From: Candidatus Zymogenaceae bacterium
Lineage (GTDB): Bacteria; Desulfobacterota; Zymogenia; Zymogenales; Zymogenaceae
DNA length: 64,000 nt
Reading direction: 5' to 3'
Assembly: GCA_016931225.1 (NCBI GenBank)
Contig: JAFGFE010000020.1
Coordinates: 1-64,000 of the forward strand
Shown: piece by piece, positions 1 through 8,459 of the stretch
Position numbering within the stretch: position 1 is the stretch's first letter
Layout: each line of letters opens with the position of its first letter
Translations under genes and position numbers: made by a program
The notes under the pieces: model-generated
What the model was told of the DNA's origin: nothing
The model's database searches: none
What the model saw: only the letters and a program-made list of their open reading frames with translations

Positions 1-17
1 CCCCCCCCCCCCCCCCC
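1..17. repeat. Poly-C run at the left edge
   Basis: Seventeen C residues in a row, followed by more C-rich sequence up to about base 26. It lies at the very edge of the window, downstream of the first minus-strand gene. It could be a real G-tract on the minus strand or an end-of-contig artefact; the sequence alone cannot tell. Confidence 0.6.
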
Positions 18-49
18 TCACCCCCGGACCGCACGCCCGTTGCGGCACC

Positions 50-823
50 TCACAGGTACTCCAGGAAAAAATCCCTCGCCATCCGATAGAACCCCTCGGG
101 CTCATCCACCATCACATTATGCCCCGCGTTTGGAAACGCCAGGTGATTCATGTCATAACGCTCGATGTACTCCTTCGACATCTCCGGCAGGCTCTTCCCA
201 CCCCAGACGAAGAGCGTCGGCATCGAAAGTGTGCGAAATTCATCCCCCGCAGCCGTCTCCCCCGTTGCCTCGGCGCACGACGTCCCCCACGCCAGCACCG
301 AATCCGGATCCGCCGAGAGAAAACCGGCCGTAAACCGCCTCTGGGTGGGGTCGGCCTGGGCCAGGGGGAGGAATATCCCCGCGAGGTGATCATAGAAGGC
401 CCCGGCGTCGTCGAAGCCTTCGCTGAGACCGGTCAGGAAGGCGTCCTGGCGGGTGAGATTTCCCTCCACGCTCACACATCCCCGCACCGACCGTCCCAGC
501 TCCTTCGCCGCCTTTGTCCCCACGATGCCCCCCAGGGAATGGCACAGAAAAAAAACCGGGGCGTCCCCGGTGACCTTCCGGACGAGATCGGATAGGAGCA
601 GGGCGCTGTCGGCGACGGTGTGGGGTGGAATCACGGGCGGGCTGGCCCCGAACCCGGGGAAATCCGGCAGGTAGATCGAAAAGTCGTCACACAGCACCGA
701 ATCGAAGACGTTTTCATACAGGTGCCCGCTGCAACAGAAGCCGTGAACATACCAGATGCACCCCCGGGCGGCGGGATTCTCGTGGTATCGAATCAACACC
801 TGGTTATGAGTCATAATCCTCAT
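50..823 (-). CDS. Alpha/beta hydrolase fold protein
   Basis: A 257-residue protein of the alpha/beta hydrolase fold. Visible are the oxyanion-hole segment HGFCCSG near residue 27, the nucleophile elbow CHSLGG near residue 94 (the family usually has G-H-S-x-G; here a Cys replaces the first Gly), and a C-terminal catalytic His in AGHNVMVDEP. No signal peptide is seen, so it is probably cytoplasmic. The ATG at 823 has a GGAG about nine bases upstream; an in-frame ATG at 814 is the alternative. It follows the methyltransferase gene by 15 bases and is the last gene of the wecB operon. The substrate cannot be read from the sequence; an ester or thioester is the family default. Confidence 0.85.
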   Translation of the reverse strand: MRIMTHNQVLIRYHENPAARGCIWYVHGFCCSGHLYENVFDSVLCDDFSIYLPDFPGFGASPPVIPPHTVADSALLLSDLVRKVTGDAPVFFLCHSLGGIVGTKAAKELGRSVRGCVSVEGNLTRQDAFLTGLSEGFDDAGAFYDHLAGIFLPLAQADPTQRRFTAGFLSADPDSVLAWGTSCAEATGETAAGDEFRTLSMPTLFVWGGKSLPEMSKEYIERYDMNHLAFPNAGHNVMVDEPEGFYRMARDFFLEYL

Positions 824-838
824 GTATCGTGTCTCCGG

Positions 839-1576
839 CTATTCTCCGGGCGTACCCGGTTTTTGGGCGTGAATGATCAGGATTTCTCCCTCCAGGATTT
901 CATCTCCCACAAGATACGGATCGGCCGGGAATGTCTTTTTCGTGAGCGTGATAATAATCCTTTTGAACACCGGATAAAACACTCCCAGCCGTTTCGCCCG
1001 CACTCTGCGGTTGGTATAAAGCCCGATAACCCGAAAGCCGGCCCGTTCCAACGCGTATCGGAGTTCATGATACGTCATCGGATTGATGTGTTCATGTTCA
1101 TATTCCGGAAGAGTAAGGCGATAGGCATCTTCCGCGGCAGGTCGAATAAACCGAAAATAATCGTGATAACTGTACAGAAAAAACCTCACCCGGCTCTTGA
1201 TCGTCATGATATTCGGGGTGGTAATAACCAGGTTGCCGCCGACGGAAATGATTCGAAAAAACTCCCGCAGGCACAGGAAAGGATTCTCAAGATGCTCGAT
1301 CCCCTCCACGCATGTGATGTGTTGAAAAAAACCGTCAGCGAAGGGAAGTCGCTCGTTCAGGTCAACCCTCACGAAGGGCACGTCATTTTGTTTGTAAAAA
1401 TCCGGGGCGATATCGGCAGCCGTTACGTCAAAGGTCTCGAACAATACTCCCGCGAGTACCCCCTCTCCCGCCGGTGCATCTAAAAGCCTGCCGGGAGAAA
1501 ACGTATTGACAATTCTCAATACCTCGGCCAGCGTACCCGGTGCGTTTTGATCTTTTATGTCTGCACTTCCATTCAC
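839..1576 (-). CDS. Class I SAM-dependent methyltransferase
   Basis: A 245-residue Rossmann-fold methyltransferase. Motif I is LLDAPAGEG near residue 31, an unusual variant of the common D-x-G-x-G-x-G. It is followed by an acidic end of strand 2 (TAADIAPD), motif II/III region HITCVEGIEHLENP, and GGNLVITTPN, which resembles UbiE/Methyltransf_11 proteins. The C-terminal third has aromatic and basic residues. It sits between a glycosyltransferase and a hydrolase in a four-gene minus-strand operon, so a sugar, lipid-linked glycan or related acceptor is plausible, but the acceptor is inferred only from neighbours. Confidence 0.82.
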   Translation of the reverse strand: MNGSADIKDQNAPGTLAEVLRIVNTFSPGRLLDAPAGEGVLAGVLFETFDVTAADIAPDFYKQNDVPFVRVDLNERLPFADGFFQHITCVEGIEHLENPFLCLREFFRIISVGGNLVITTPNIMTIKSRVRFFLYSYHDYFRFIRPAAEDAYRLTLPEYEHEHINPMTYHELRYALERAGFRVIGLYTNRRVRAKRLGVFYPVFKRIIITLTKKTFPADPYLVGDEILEGEILIIHAQKPGTPGE

Positions 1577-1611
1577 TGCTCAATCACATCTCAACTTCTA
1601 TTACTATAAGG

Positions 1612-2721
1612 TCATTCGGTTTTCCCTCTATTCTCATGAATTATTCCCTCAAGAAGGTCACCGGTCCGCTTCAGGGAATACTTCTCGGCCACTTCACATC
1701 CCCGGCGAACGATGTTGTTTCGTAACGCATCGTCCCCGGCCAGTTCCATCACCGCGTCGGCGATCCGCTCCGGCCGGTAGACGTCCACGAACCGCGCGTA
1801 GTCGTGGGGTTCGTCGAACGACAGAAAGGGGGCCACCCGTGTCAGAATCACCGGGGTCCCGGAGCTCATGGCCTCCACCGGCGGCAGGCCGAAGCCCTCT
1901 ATCTCCGTGGACGGGGAGATGTAAAAATGACTCTGTCGGTAGAGCTCCGCGATCTCGGCCTCCGGGATCTTCACCCGATACTCATCGGCCGCTCCGGTTC
2001 TCCGCTCCTCGTCGGGAATGGGCGCGGGCGACACCCGAACCAGCCGCACCGGGACTCCCCTCTGTTTGAGAATCCGTACCGCCTCATGCACATCCGGGAT
2101 TCGCTTGTACTCGATGGAGTAGTTTCCCACCGAGAGGATAGTGAGCCCTCCGGTATATCCCAACTCCGTCCTTTTCGGATGAAACACCCCCCGATCAATG
2201 CCGTTGGGAACGAAAAAACAGGGAAGGTTGTAGCGATCGACCACGCCCTCTGCAATATGCGGGGATATCGCCATCTTTATCGTCGGGAGCCGGTAGAGTC
2301 GATCGAACCATCTGAGCTCCCGCTTCCAGTTTCTAATCCTGATTTTATGCCTGAGCCGGGCGATCGGGCCCGTGCCCCGGTATCTATCCGGTATAACACG
2401 ACCGGAAATTCGCTGCAGGTTGTAATCCGGCTCGAAGCCCTGGAGAAAGTGAAACAGCGGTATGCCCCGCCTCTTCGCCACCGGCCACAGCGCCTCCACG
2501 TCCCGGGGGGCGGTCACCACCAGTGCGTCGGCAGCGGGTACGTCGCGATTCGAAAACGAGGGCACCACTTCCGGCTCCAACGACGATTCCCAGCTTTCCT
2601 CCACCACCCTGGTGATCAGCCGCACGTCATGCCCCCGCTCCCGGAGGGCCCTCACGTGTTGGGTCAGTACCTTCACGCCGCCGGTCATGCCCCAGTATGT
2701 GATCGCGTATACGATTTTCAT
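1612..2721 (-). CDS. GT4-type glycosyltransferase
   Basis: A 369-residue GT-B glycosyltransferase. The frame stays open further upstream, but the start is placed at 2721 because MKIVYAITYWGMTGGVK is a typical GT4 N-terminus and lies four bases after the wecB stop. The C-terminal donor-binding half has the linker motif GIDRGVFHP and the E-x7-E signature EGFGLPPVE near residue 285, followed by MSSGTPVI. Cytoplasmic, probably at the membrane face, transferring a sugar from a nucleotide donor. With WecB upstream, UDP-ManNAc or UDP-GlcNAc chemistry is a reasonable guess, but donor and acceptor are not determined by sequence. Confidence 0.88.
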   Translation of the reverse strand: MKIVYAITYWGMTGGVKVLTQHVRALRERGHDVRLITRVVEESWESSLEPEVVPSFSNRDVPAADALVVTAPRDVEALWPVAKRRGIPLFHFLQGFEPDYNLQRISGRVIPDRYRGTGPIARLRHKIRIRNWKRELRWFDRLYRLPTIKMAISPHIAEGVVDRYNLPCFFVPNGIDRGVFHPKRTELGYTGGLTILSVGNYSIEYKRIPDVHEAVRILKQRGVPVRLVRVSPAPIPDEERRTGAADEYRVKIPEAEIAELYRQSHFYISPSTEIEGFGLPPVEAMSSGTPVILTRVAPFLSFDEPHDYARFVDVYRPERIADAVMELAGDDALRNNIVRRGCEVAEKYSLKRTGDLLEGIIHENRGKTE

Positions 2722-2725
2722 ATTT

Positions 2726-3844
2726 TCATAGACGTTCGGTAAGTATGTCGATGATTCTCTGGGCCGCCCGACCGTCACCGAAGGGATTATCCAAAACGGA
2801 GAATCTCGCCCGCGCCTCATCGTCGTCCAGGAGCTGAAGCGTCTGTCGGGTGATCGTGTCTCGATCGGTCCCCACAAGGATTGCCGTCCCCGCATCCAAG
2901 GCCTCTTTCCGCTCGGTCACCCGTCTGAGGAGCAACACCGGCGTTCCCACGGTGGGCGCCTCCTCGGAAACGCCCCCCGAGTCCGAAAGGATGACAACGG
3001 AGTCCCGCATCAGGTGGATAAAATCGAGATACCCCAGGGGAGATACCAGATGAACACGATCCTGTCCCTGTAAAATTCGCGCCGCCGCCTCCTTCACCCG
3101 GGGATTCGGGTGCACTGGAAAAACCACATGGACATCGGGGCGCTGTTCGACAATCTCCACCAGGGATCGAAACACCTCCTCCATCGGCTCTCCGAAACTC
3201 TCCCTCCGGTGGGCGGTCACGAGGATGACCCGCGTTTTCTTCGGGTCCACGCCACCCAGGCGGGAGGGAGTATGGCAAAACTCGTCGTCCATTCGCTCAC
3301 GAACGGCATCCACCACGGTATTGCCGGTGACGAAGATCGTTTCGTCGGCTACGCCCTCACGCAATAGGTTTTGCCGGGCGTTTTCGGTGGGACAGAAATT
3401 AAACGAGGCGAATCGGGAAATCAGCGCCCGGTTCACCTCTTCAGGGAAGGGGTTGTGTATGTCAAACGAGCGAAGCCCCGCCTCCACATGGGCCACCGGC
3501 ACGCCCCGATAAAACGCCGCCAGCCCCGCAGCGAAGGCGGTGACGGTGTCTCCCTGGACCACCACGACGTCGGGTCCCGCCCTCCCGATGATCTTGTGGG
3601 CTCCGGCGATCACCCGGGCGCACACGTCCGCCGGGGTCTGATCGCTTGTCATCACATCCAGGTCGTAATCGGGCCGGAGGTGAAAAATCTCCGTTGCCTG
3701 ATCGATCAGCTCCCGGTGCTGGGCGGTTGCCAGCATTTCCACCCGAAGGTCATTCGTCTCCGCCGCTCGTGCGACCACCGGCGCCAGCTTGACGACCTCG
3801 GGACGGGTGCCGAAAACGACCAGAATTTTTTTTCGCTGCGACAT
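2726..3844 (-). CDS. wecB: UDP-N-acetylglucosamine 2-epimerase (non-hydrolysing)
   Basis: A 372-residue GT-B fold epimerase that interconverts UDP-GlcNAc and UDP-ManNAc in the cytoplasm for surface polysaccharide synthesis. Family signatures are the N-terminal FGTRPEVVKLAPVV, HVEAGLRSFD, PFPEEVNR, VTAHRRES, and the C-terminal DSGGVSEEAPTVGTPVL followed by RRVTERKE. The length matches the family. The longest frame starts at 3901, but the internal ATG at 3844 (MSQRKKILVVFG) fits the family start and follows a minus-strand promoter-like sequence at 3873-3901. It is the first gene of the operon that continues into the glycosyltransferase, methyltransferase and hydrolase genes. Confidence 0.95.
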   Translation of the reverse strand: MSQRKKILVVFGTRPEVVKLAPVVARAAETNDLRVEMLATAQHRELIDQATEIFHLRPDYDLDVMTSDQTPADVCARVIAGAHKIIGRAGPDVVVVQGDTVTAFAAGLAAFYRGVPVAHVEAGLRSFDIHNPFPEEVNRALISRFASFNFCPTENARQNLLREGVADETIFVTGNTVVDAVRERMDDEFCHTPSRLGGVDPKKTRVILVTAHRRESFGEPMEEVFRSLVEIVEQRPDVHVVFPVHPNPRVKEAAARILQGQDRVHLVSPLGYLDFIHLMRDSVVILSDSGGVSEEAPTVGTPVLLLRRVTERKEALDAGTAILVGTDRDTITRQTLQLLDDDEARARFSVLDNPFGDGRAAQRIIDILTERL

Positions 3845-3872
3845 TACTATCAATACAAATAGTACCGGACCC

Positions 3873-3901
3873 CTTATAGCAAATGAAATGTCTTTTTGCA
3901 A
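3873..3901 (-). promoter_or_regulatory. Sigma70-like promoter for the wecB operon
   Basis: On the minus strand: TTGCAA, a 17-base spacer and TATAAG, ending about 30 bases before the chosen wecB start. The match to consensus is good in both boxes. It lies in the divergent gap between wecB and the metallo-hydrolase gene. Confidence 0.5.
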
Positions 3902-3971
3902 TTACTCTTTTATCGCGAATCGGCCTGTGTTAGAATACCGGCTCTTACGGCATCCGTATCGAAGGGACATC

Positions 3972-4868
3972 ATGGAACGCATACACGACCGCCTTGTCAT
4001 CCTCGGCAACAGGGACATCCCCTCGTTTCTCCTCATCGGTGATACAAAACGCGCCCTCATCGACGCCGGGACCGCCGATTTGGCTCCGCTGTATCTCGAT
4101 GACCTCACCCGCGCTCTGGGCGACGACCCCCGGGTGGACCTCATCCTCTTTACCCATTCTCATTTCGACCATATCGGCGCGGCCCCCTTTCTCCTGCGCC
4201 GAGTGACGGGCCTCACGTGCTGCGCTCACCCCTACCTCTTCAAGGTGCTGACCCGGGACGGGGCGAGGAAGACCATAGAGCGGCTCAGCCGGAAAATCTC
4301 AAAAAAGGCCGCCGATGCGGGAGGTCTCCAGGAGGCCGACTTCAACTACGGCATGATCCGCCCGGGGATTACACTCTCGGACGACGACGTCATCGACCTG
4401 GGGGGGATTTCGATCCGGGTCGTCGCCACCCCCGGCCACACGGGCGACAGCCTGAGTTACTTCATCGAGCCCACAGGAGAGATATTCACCGGCGAGGCGG
4501 CGGGGATTATTCCGGGAGAAGAACTCTATGTCGGGCCGGAGTTTCTCTCCAGCTACCGGGACTATATGAACTCCCTCGAAAAAATCAAGGCCCTTCATCC
4601 CACAACCATCTTCACCGGCCATCATACACGGGTCGAACAGCGGGACCTGGATCGCTTCTTCCAGGCGGCGATTCGGGATACCAAAAACCTGAAAGAGAAA
4701 ATTGAGCGGTATCTTCTGGAAACCGATATGGACGAGGCGATGGTCATTGCCCGCATCAAGGCGGAAGAATACGAGGACTTAAGAAAATCGAGGCAGATGG
4801 AGGAGGCATACGTGCTCAACCTCACCGCCCAGGTACGCCATATCGCCCGATTGCTCGAAAACGACTGA
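3972..4868 (+). CDS. Metallo-beta-lactamase fold hydrolase
   Basis: A 298-residue MBL-fold protein. The metal-binding H-x-H-x-D-H motif is seen as THSHFDHIG near residue 62, with further ligands in ATPGHTGDS (about 158), the Asp/Glu region FTGEAAG, and TGHHTRV (about 218). The C-terminal 75 residues are charged and helical, as in the glyoxalase-II/RNase-Z-like and LACTB2-like subgroup. The upstream frame is open to 3789 but the N-terminus from the ATG at 3972 (MERIHDRLVILG) is what the family needs. Cytoplasmic, likely two-zinc hydrolase; substrate unknown. It is divergent from wecB and convergent with a small gene, so it is probably monocistronic. Confidence 0.9.
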   Translation: MERIHDRLVILGNRDIPSFLLIGDTKRALIDAGTADLAPLYLDDLTRALGDDPRVDLILFTHSHFDHIGAAPFLLRRVTGLTCCAHPYLFKVLTRDGARKTIERLSRKISKKAADAGGLQEADFNYGMIRPGITLSDDDVIDLGGISIRVVATPGHTGDSLSYFIEPTGEIFTGEAAGIIPGEELYVGPEFLSSYRDYMNSLEKIKALHPTTIFTGHHTRVEQRDLDRFFQAAIRDTKNLKEKIERYLLETDMDEAMVIARIKAEEYEDLRKSRQMEEAYVLNLTAQVRHIARLLEND

Positions 4869-4878
4869 CGCCCGAACG

Positions 4879-4901
4879 AAAAAAACGGGGCATACGCCCC
4901 G
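4879..4901 (-). terminator. Intrinsic terminator for the 60-residue protein gene
   Basis: Hairpin CGGGGC-gtat-GCCCCG read on the minus strand, followed directly by seven T residues. It lies about 54 bases past the stop of the small gene at 4955-5137. Confidence 0.75.
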
Positions 4902-4908
4902 CTCGTTT

Positions 4909-4931
4909 CGGCACGGGATCGTCCCGTGCCG
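4909..4931 (+). terminator. Perfect inverted repeat between convergent genes
   Basis: CGGCACGGGA-tcg-TCCCGTGCCG is a 10-bp perfect stem with a three-base loop, 40 bases past the metallo-hydrolase stop. The T-run on the plus strand is poor (attcatctctt), so it is either a weak terminator or an RNA-stabilising hairpin. Confidence 0.45.
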
Positions 4932-4954
4932 ATTCATCTCTTACCTGATTGTCG

Positions 4955-5137
4955 TTAGTTTGTCTTTTTCAATTTCCCAAGGACATCGTTTGTCACGGCG
5001 TGGGTTTCCTCTTCCCAACTGTCGTCACGATGGCGGTACTCATCGGGTTGTTTCCCGAGAAATCCCCGTAACATGAAGTTGGCCCAGTTATCAAATGTGT
5101 TGACATTGACATGTCTGGTCTTGCGATCCTGTTTCAC
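4955..5137 (-). CDS. Small hypothetical protein, 60 residues
   Basis: A 60-residue, highly polar protein with many Asp, Glu, Lys, Arg and Asn residues, starting MKQDRKTRHVNVNTFDNWA. No domain recognised; no membrane segment or signal peptide. Support for being real: a GTG start at 5137 with a strong GGAGG ribosome-binding site five to six bases upstream, and its own intrinsic terminator at 4879-4901. The C-terminus is basic (VLGKLKKTN). Function unknown. Confidence 0.65.
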   Translation of the reverse strand: MKQDRKTRHVNVNTFDNWANFMLRGFLGKQPDEYRHRDDSWEEETHAVTNDVLGKLKKTN

Positions 5138-5219
5138 GGCGTACCTCCATGCCCGAAACTCATTTCACATCGGCAACAGAGGACCGTCCAAACCGCCGCC
5201 GATCGCTCACACAAAACCT

Positions 5220-5247
5220 AAAAAACCGCCCGGACATTCCCGAGCGG
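5220..5247 (-). terminator. Terminator of the ketosynthase-ligase operon
   Basis: On the minus strand an eight-position stem with one mismatch (CCGCtCGG against CCGGGCGG, loop of six) followed by six T residues. It lies 80-105 bases past the last ligase gene and just before the start of the small gene at 5137. A T-rich stretch at 5290-5325 on the same transcript may add a second weak stop. Confidence 0.6.
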
Positions 5248-5325
5248 ACGTGCATTTTGTTATATGGTACGACGGTTTTTTTAAAAAATCAAAAAAAAAG
5301 TGAACATCGTCTGTTTTTTTATTTT

Positions 5326-6852
5326 TCATCGATACGACTCTTTCAGGACCTTCTTGAGAATTTTCCCCCCCTGATTTCTGGGAAAGTCATCGACGAAGAA
5401 GATCTTCTTCGGTATTTTGTATGAGGCGATCATCCCGGCCAGGCGCTTTACCAGTTCTTCTTCAGTGAGAACGGCCCCCCGCTCCAACATCACAAAGGCC
5501 GCAACCACCTCGCCCCTCCGGGTATCCGGGATCCCCACCGCCGCCGCCTCGGCGACCTCCGGCTGGGCCTGGATGGCCCGCTCCACCTCCATCGGGTAGA
5601 TATTCTCCCCGGAGCTGATGATCATCTCCACCTTGCGGCCCACCAGAAAGATATAGCCGTCCTCATCCCGGTACCCCATGTCCCCGGTGTGAAACCAGCC
5701 TTCGGTGAAGGCCTGCTCTGTCGCCTCCGGCTTCTCCCAGTATCCGGAGAAGAGGTTCGGGCCGCGGATGATCACTTCGCCGGTGTCGCCGGGGGATACG
5801 TCCCTTTTGTCGTCGTCGACGATGCGCAGCCCCGTGTGAAAATCCTCCTTGCCGACGGATCCCGCCTTCCGGATCGAATCGGCGAGCGGCACGGCGGTGA
5901 TCTGGCAGGCCTCGGTCATGCCGTATCCCTGTGCGAAGGAGACCCCCTTTTCGTTCTGATATTTTTTAATCAGCGGCACCGGCATGGGCGCCCCGCCGGA
6001 GAAAAAATAGTGCACATGCGAAAAATCCGCCTCCGGCCACTCGGCGGCCTCGGTCATCATCTGGTACATCACCGGCACAGCGAACATGTAGTTGATCTTC
6101 TCATGCATAATGAGCTTAATCATCTCCGAGGCGTTGAAAAAGTGCCTGAGCACCAAGGATCCCCCGGCATATACCACCGGCGTCGTCGAGGCCGCCAGGG
6201 AGCCGATGTGAAACAGGGGCGTCGAGACCAGGGACTTGAAGGTATGGTTCAGGCCGTAATTGAGAAGGTTGTGGATGGCGTCGAACGTGATCGCCCGGTG
6301 GGAGAGGACGGCCCCCTTGGGGTCCCCGGTGGTGCCGGATGTATACATGATCAAAAGGGGGTCGTACTCGATCACGTCACCCACCCCAGGCGGCTCGTGG
6401 ATGGACGCCCCGGCCGTCAGATCGGATACGGATCGATCGTCCAGGATCTCCTCGCCCCCGTGCTTGATCCACGCCGCGATCTCCCTGCGGATCGATTTCA
6501 GGGACTCCACCTTCTCGTAGAAATCCGAGGAATAGAAAACCACCCGGGGTCGTGAGTTATGGAGGATATAGGAAAGCTCCGGTACCGCCAGGCGGAAATT
6601 GACCGTCACGATGATCGCCCCGATCTTGCCGCAGGCAAACAGTATCTCCAGAAATTCCGACGAGTTTAAAAGCAGCGTCGCCACCCGGTCGCCCTTTTTC
6701 ACGCCCATGCCGAGAAGCGCGTCGGCCATGCGGTTGACCCGCTCGTTGAACTGACGGTTGGTAAATGCGCGATCGCCCCCTTCCTCCTCCTGCAGGAAGG
6801 GGCCGTCGGGATTTCTCTCGGCCCGTTTTATGATCCATTCACCGACATTCAT
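5326..6852 (-). CDS. AMP-forming acyl-CoA ligase, paralogue 1
   Basis: A 508-residue member of the ANL (acyl-CoA synthetase) superfamily, which adenylates a carboxylic acid and transfers it to CoA or another thiol. Seen in order: P-loop motif YTSGTTGDPKG near residue 172, GYGMTEA (A5), HTGDMGYRDEDGY (A7), VGRKVEMIISSGENIYP (A8) and the C-terminal catalytic Lys in QGGKILKK (A10). All key residues are present. It is closely similar along its whole length to the gene just upstream (6880-8406), 27 bases away, so the pair arose by tandem duplication. Last gene of a four-gene operon with two ketosynthase-like genes. Substrate unknown; medium/long-chain or aromatic acids are typical for this clade. 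Confidence 0.93.
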   Translation of the reverse strand: MNVGEWIIKRAERNPDGPFLQEEEGGDRAFTNRQFNERVNRMADALLGMGVKKGDRVATLLLNSSEFLEILFACGKIGAIIVTVNFRLAVPELSYILHNSRPRVVFYSSDFYEKVESLKSIRREIAAWIKHGGEEILDDRSVSDLTAGASIHEPPGVGDVIEYDPLLIMYTSGTTGDPKGAVLSHRAITFDAIHNLLNYGLNHTFKSLVSTPLFHIGSLAASTTPVVYAGGSLVLRHFFNASEMIKLIMHEKINYMFAVPVMYQMMTEAAEWPEADFSHVHYFFSGGAPMPVPLIKKYQNEKGVSFAQGYGMTEACQITAVPLADSIRKAGSVGKEDFHTGLRIVDDDKRDVSPGDTGEVIIRGPNLFSGYWEKPEATEQAFTEGWFHTGDMGYRDEDGYIFLVGRKVEMIISSGENIYPMEVERAIQAQPEVAEAAAVGIPDTRRGEVVAAFVMLERGAVLTEEELVKRLAGMIASYKIPKKIFFVDDFPRNQGGKILKKVLKESYR

Positions 6853-6879
6853 GATACAATACGTCTCTCTTTTATGATT

Positions 6880-8406
6880 CTATTGGAATGATTCCTTCAA
6901 CTCCCGCCTCAATATCTTCCCCGAGCTGTTTCGGGGGAAATCATCGACGAAAATCACCTTCTTTGGTATTTTGAAATAGGCGATCCGATCCTGGATGGAG
7001 TCGATCAGCTCGTCCTCGGTCAGCTTCTCGCCCGCCTTCAACATCACAAAGGCCGCCACCACCTCGCCCCGCTTTTCGTCCGGCATCCCCACCGCCGCCG
7101 CCTCCTTCACCTGGGGGATCGACTGGATGACCCGCTCCACCTCGGCGGGATAGATATTCTCCCCGGAGCTGATGATCATCTCCACCTTGCGCCCGAGGAT
7201 GTAGAGGAATCCCTCCTCGTCCCTCCGGCCCATGTCGCCGGTGCGAAACCACTCGCCGACAAAGGCCGCCTTTGTCTCGGCGGGTTTGTTCCAATAGCCG
7301 GGGAACACGTTCGGACCCCGCACCAATATCTCCCCCGATCCACCGGGGGGCACGTCTTGATCGTTTTCATCGACGATCCTGACAAACACGTGAAACTCCT
7401 CGACCCCCACGGAGCCCGCCTTTCTGATGGAGTCGGTAAGGGGGAGCGACGATACCCGCCCGGTCTCGGTCAGGCCGTACCCCTGGGCGAAGGAGACGCC
7501 CTTCTCCTCCTGGTATTTCCTGATGAAGGGCACCGGCATGGGCGCCCCGCCGGCGATGAAATAACGCACGTGGGAAAAGTCCGCCCCCTCCCACTCCGCG
7601 GCGTCGGACATCATCTGGTACATCACCGGCACCGCAAACATATAGTTGATCTTCTCCGAATCGATGAGCTTGATGATCTCCGACGCGTTGAAGAAACGCT
7701 TGAGCACAAGAGACCCGCCGGCATAGATGACCGGGATCGCCGCCGCCGCCAGAGCCCCTATGTGAAACAGGGGTGCCGTCACCAGCGACACGAAGGTCGA
7801 ATCGACCCCGTATCCCAAAAGGTTGTGGATGGCCATGAAGGTGAGATTTCGGTGGGTGATCATCACCCCCTTCGGATCGCCGGTGGTGCCGGATGTGTAG
7901 ATGATGAGAATCGGGTCGGTCTCCGTTACTTCCACAGACGGCGTCGGCTCGGATGCGTCCTGATTCGAAACCGCGTCGGCGAGGGATGTGTCCCGATCGC
8001 CGCCGTTCTGACCGTGCACCAGCCACGCATCACAGTGTTTGCCCCCCTCTCGTATCTCGTCTATCTTCTCCGAAAAATCGGCGGAATAGATCATTACCCG
8101 GGGGGAGGCGTCATCTATCATGTACGACAGCTCCGGCATCGCCAGGCGGAAGTTCATCGGGACGAGGATGGCCCCCAGCTTGGCGCAGGCGAAGAGCACC
8201 TCCAGAAACTCCGATGAGTTGAGCATGATCGTCCCGACCCGGTCGCCCGAAGAAACTCCACGGCCCGCCAACATGTGGGCCGTCCGGTTGACCCGCTCGT
8301 TGAAGGCGGCGTTGTTGTATCTTTTATCCTCACGCTCGGCTTCTCTGAGGAAGGGACGATTCGGGAAGGCGAACGCCCGCTTGTATACCCATTGTCCGAT
8401 ATTCAT
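6880..8406 (-). CDS. AMP-forming acyl-CoA ligase, paralogue 2
   Basis: A 508-residue ANL-superfamily ligase with YTSGTTGDPKG, GYGLTETGR, RTGDMGRRDEEGF, VGRK-equivalent LGRKVEMIISSGENIYP and the A10 Lys in SSGKILRREL. The start at 8406 (MNIGQWVYKRAF) is chosen because it aligns with MNVGEWIIKRAE of the paralogue; an upstream in-frame ATG at 8436 would add ten residues. The two ligases differ mostly in the first half, including the substrate-pocket region, so they may take different acids. It follows the chain-length-factor-like gene by 53 bases and precedes paralogue 1 by 27. Confidence 0.93.
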   Translation of the reverse strand: MNIGQWVYKRAFAFPNRPFLREAEREDKRYNNAAFNERVNRTAHMLAGRGVSSGDRVGTIMLNSSEFLEVLFACAKLGAILVPMNFRLAMPELSYMIDDASPRVMIYSADFSEKIDEIREGGKHCDAWLVHGQNGGDRDTSLADAVSNQDASEPTPSVEVTETDPILIIYTSGTTGDPKGVMITHRNLTFMAIHNLLGYGVDSTFVSLVTAPLFHIGALAAAAIPVIYAGGSLVLKRFFNASEIIKLIDSEKINYMFAVPVMYQMMSDAAEWEGADFSHVRYFIAGGAPMPVPFIRKYQEEKGVSFAQGYGLTETGRVSSLPLTDSIRKAGSVGVEEFHVFVRIVDENDQDVPPGGSGEILVRGPNVFPGYWNKPAETKAAFVGEWFRTGDMGRRDEEGFLYILGRKVEMIISSGENIYPAEVERVIQSIPQVKEAAAVGMPDEKRGEVVAAFVMLKAGEKLTEDELIDSIQDRIAYFKIPKKVIFVDDFPRNSSGKILRRELKESFQ

Positions 8407-8459
8407 GGTGAAGCAATCATTCCTTTCGTTCTGCATCGTCAGGTGGGATTGAAGGTGTG

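Noticed and set aside
2726-3278. Alternate-frame protein inside wecB on the same strand.
   Set aside because: Glycine-rich and motif-free, while wecB in the main frame is complete.
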